DNA of 5,108 nt from Planctomycetota bacterium (GTDB lineage Bacteria; Planctomycetota; UBA1135). A program made the position numbers and the translations under genes. This document shows, in pieces, positions 4,559 through 5,108 of the stretch (positions are counted from its first letter, which is position 1; every line of letters starts with the position of its first letter). A model generated the notes under the pieces. That model made no database searches. It was given only the letters and a program-made list of their open reading frames with translations, and was not told where the DNA came from. The stretch covers positions 1 to 5,108 of the forward strand of contig JACNJP010000507.1 of assembly GCA_014382465.1 (NCBI GenBank). Reading direction: 5' to 3'.

Positions 4559-5108
4559 CTTCCCACTCCCGCATCGGTTCGGCGGCAGCAGCTTCGGTTC
4601 CGGTGGTGAGGGCGGTCGGCGGCGGCTCTTCGCGACTGGCCGCGGGCGGCGGTGCGGCCGCCAGCCCCAGGCGCCGGGCCAGCTCGGCGGCGACGGCGGC
4701 GAAGTCGGCGGCGCCGCCGCACTCAGGAGCATATTCGTAGATCGTCAGGCCGTGGCTCGGCGCCTCGGCGAGCCGCACGTTGACCCGGACCAGGGTCGGG
4801 AAGACCAGGGCCCCGAAGTGGTTGTGCAGCTCCTGGAGCACCTCGCGGGACAGGTTGCGCTGCTTCTGGAACATGCCGACGAGCAGGCCGAGCAGGTCGA
4901 GGCCGGGGTTGAGGCGGCGTTTGACCCGCTCGATCACGTCGAGCAGCTGCGCCATGCCCTGGAGGGCGAAGAACTCCGCCTGCAGCGGGATGACGACGTG
5001 CCGCGAAGCCACCAGGGCGTTGAGCGACAGCATGCCGAGCGAAGGCGGGCAGTCGAACAGGACGACCTGCGGCGGCTCCTCGCAGCCCTTCTCGTAGGCC
5101 TCGAGGGC
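4551..5108 (-). CDS. parA: ParA/Soj-family chromosome partitioning ATPase (N-terminal part outside window)
   Basis: ParA ATPases bind the nucleoid and, with ParB bound to parS sites, separate replicated origins. The last 185 residues are visible; the P-loop half lies beyond the window edge. The family's Walker B region appears as VLFDCPPSLGMLSLNAL (visible residues 16-32), followed by VIPLQAEFFALQGMAQLL (39-56; family pattern IPlq.EyfAleGl..L). Next comes the region around LNPGLDLLGLLVGMF (66-80), then FPTLVRVNVRLAEAPSHG (103-120), matching the conserved iPrnvrl.EAps.G stretch. The conserved fold ends near residue 147. The last ~38 residues are Ala/Pro/Glu-rich and look disordered. The stop TAG (4551-4553) lies inside the start region of the desulfurase gene, so the two overlap by 8 bp and are probably translationally coupled. 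No parB follows before dnaA. MinD and other ParA-like ATPases are less likely, given the close match to the Soj pattern and the position beside dnaA. Confidence 0.92.
   Translation of the reverse strand, partial: ALEAYEKGCEEPPQVVLFDCPPSLGMLSLNALVASRHVVIPLQAEFFALQGMAQLLDVIERVKRRLNPGLDLLGLLVGMFQKQRNLSREVLQELHNHFGALVFPTLVRVNVRLAEAPSHGLTIYEYAPECGGAADFAAVAAELARRLGLAAAPPPAASREEPPPTALTTGTEAAAAEPMREWEAG
4566..4570 (-). promoter_or_regulatory. Ribosome binding site supporting the CTG start of the desulfurase
   Basis: GGGAG on the minus strand (4570-4566) is seven bases before the CTG at 4558. It sits inside the last codons of parA, as expected for a coupled, overlapping gene pair. It supports CTG over the distant ATG at 4732 but does not prove it. 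Confidence 0.5.

Noticed and set aside
3539..4609. Plus-strand open frame (356 codons) opposite the cysteine desulfurase
   Set aside because: It is an antisense shadow with Gly/Arg/Gln-rich sequence and no motif; the minus-strand desulfurase has all catalytic residues.
4559..4732. 58-residue N-terminal extension of the desulfurase from an ATG at 4732
   Set aside because: It would overlap parA by about 180 bp and is Pro/Arg/Ser-rich, as expected for out-of-frame reading of parA. The conserved family N-terminus starts at the CTG.

Overview
The window is high-GC bacterial chromosomal DNA (by eye about two-thirds G+C) around the dnaA/dnaN replication-initiation locus. All genes lie on the minus strand, so transcription runs from high to low coordinates. 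In that order they are: the C-terminal part of a ParA/Soj chromosome-partition ATPase (4551-5108), a group I cysteine desulfurase of the NifS/IscS type (3380-4558), dnaA (1816-3222), dnaN (330-1460), and the first 107 codons of a DUF721/DciA-type protein (1-322). The proteins are recognisable from motifs, but the sequence does not fix the phylum. High GC, DciA directly after dnaN where recF often sits, and parA close to dnaA suggest a non-Firmicutes lineage; I go no further than that.

There are two non-coding stretches. The 355-bp dnaA-dnaN spacer (1461-1815) holds a cluster of DnaA-box-like 9-mers in both orientations, a long near-perfect palindrome, a plausible dnaN promoter with TATACT at -10, and an A/T-richer leader. 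It is the best candidate for oriC, or part of it. The 157-bp desulfurase-dnaA spacer (3223-3379) holds another DnaA-box-like 9-mer, an AT-rich 31-bp inverted repeat over a possible dnaA promoter, and a strong Shine-Dalgarno sequence in front of a TTG start.

Functionally, DnaA would bind its boxes and open the origin, DciA would assist loading of the replicative helicase, DnaN is the sliding clamp, and ParA segregates the duplicated origins. The cysteine desulfurase is the outsider. It overlaps the end of parA by 8 bp, apparently starts at CTG, and no parB appears between parA and dnaA. Three of the four visible gene starts appear to be non-ATG (TTG, TTG, CTG).

I found no novel defence, mobile or RNA system. 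The points worth a second look are the oriC candidate, the two palindromes, the CTG start, the C7 tract in the dnaA leader and the gene order.
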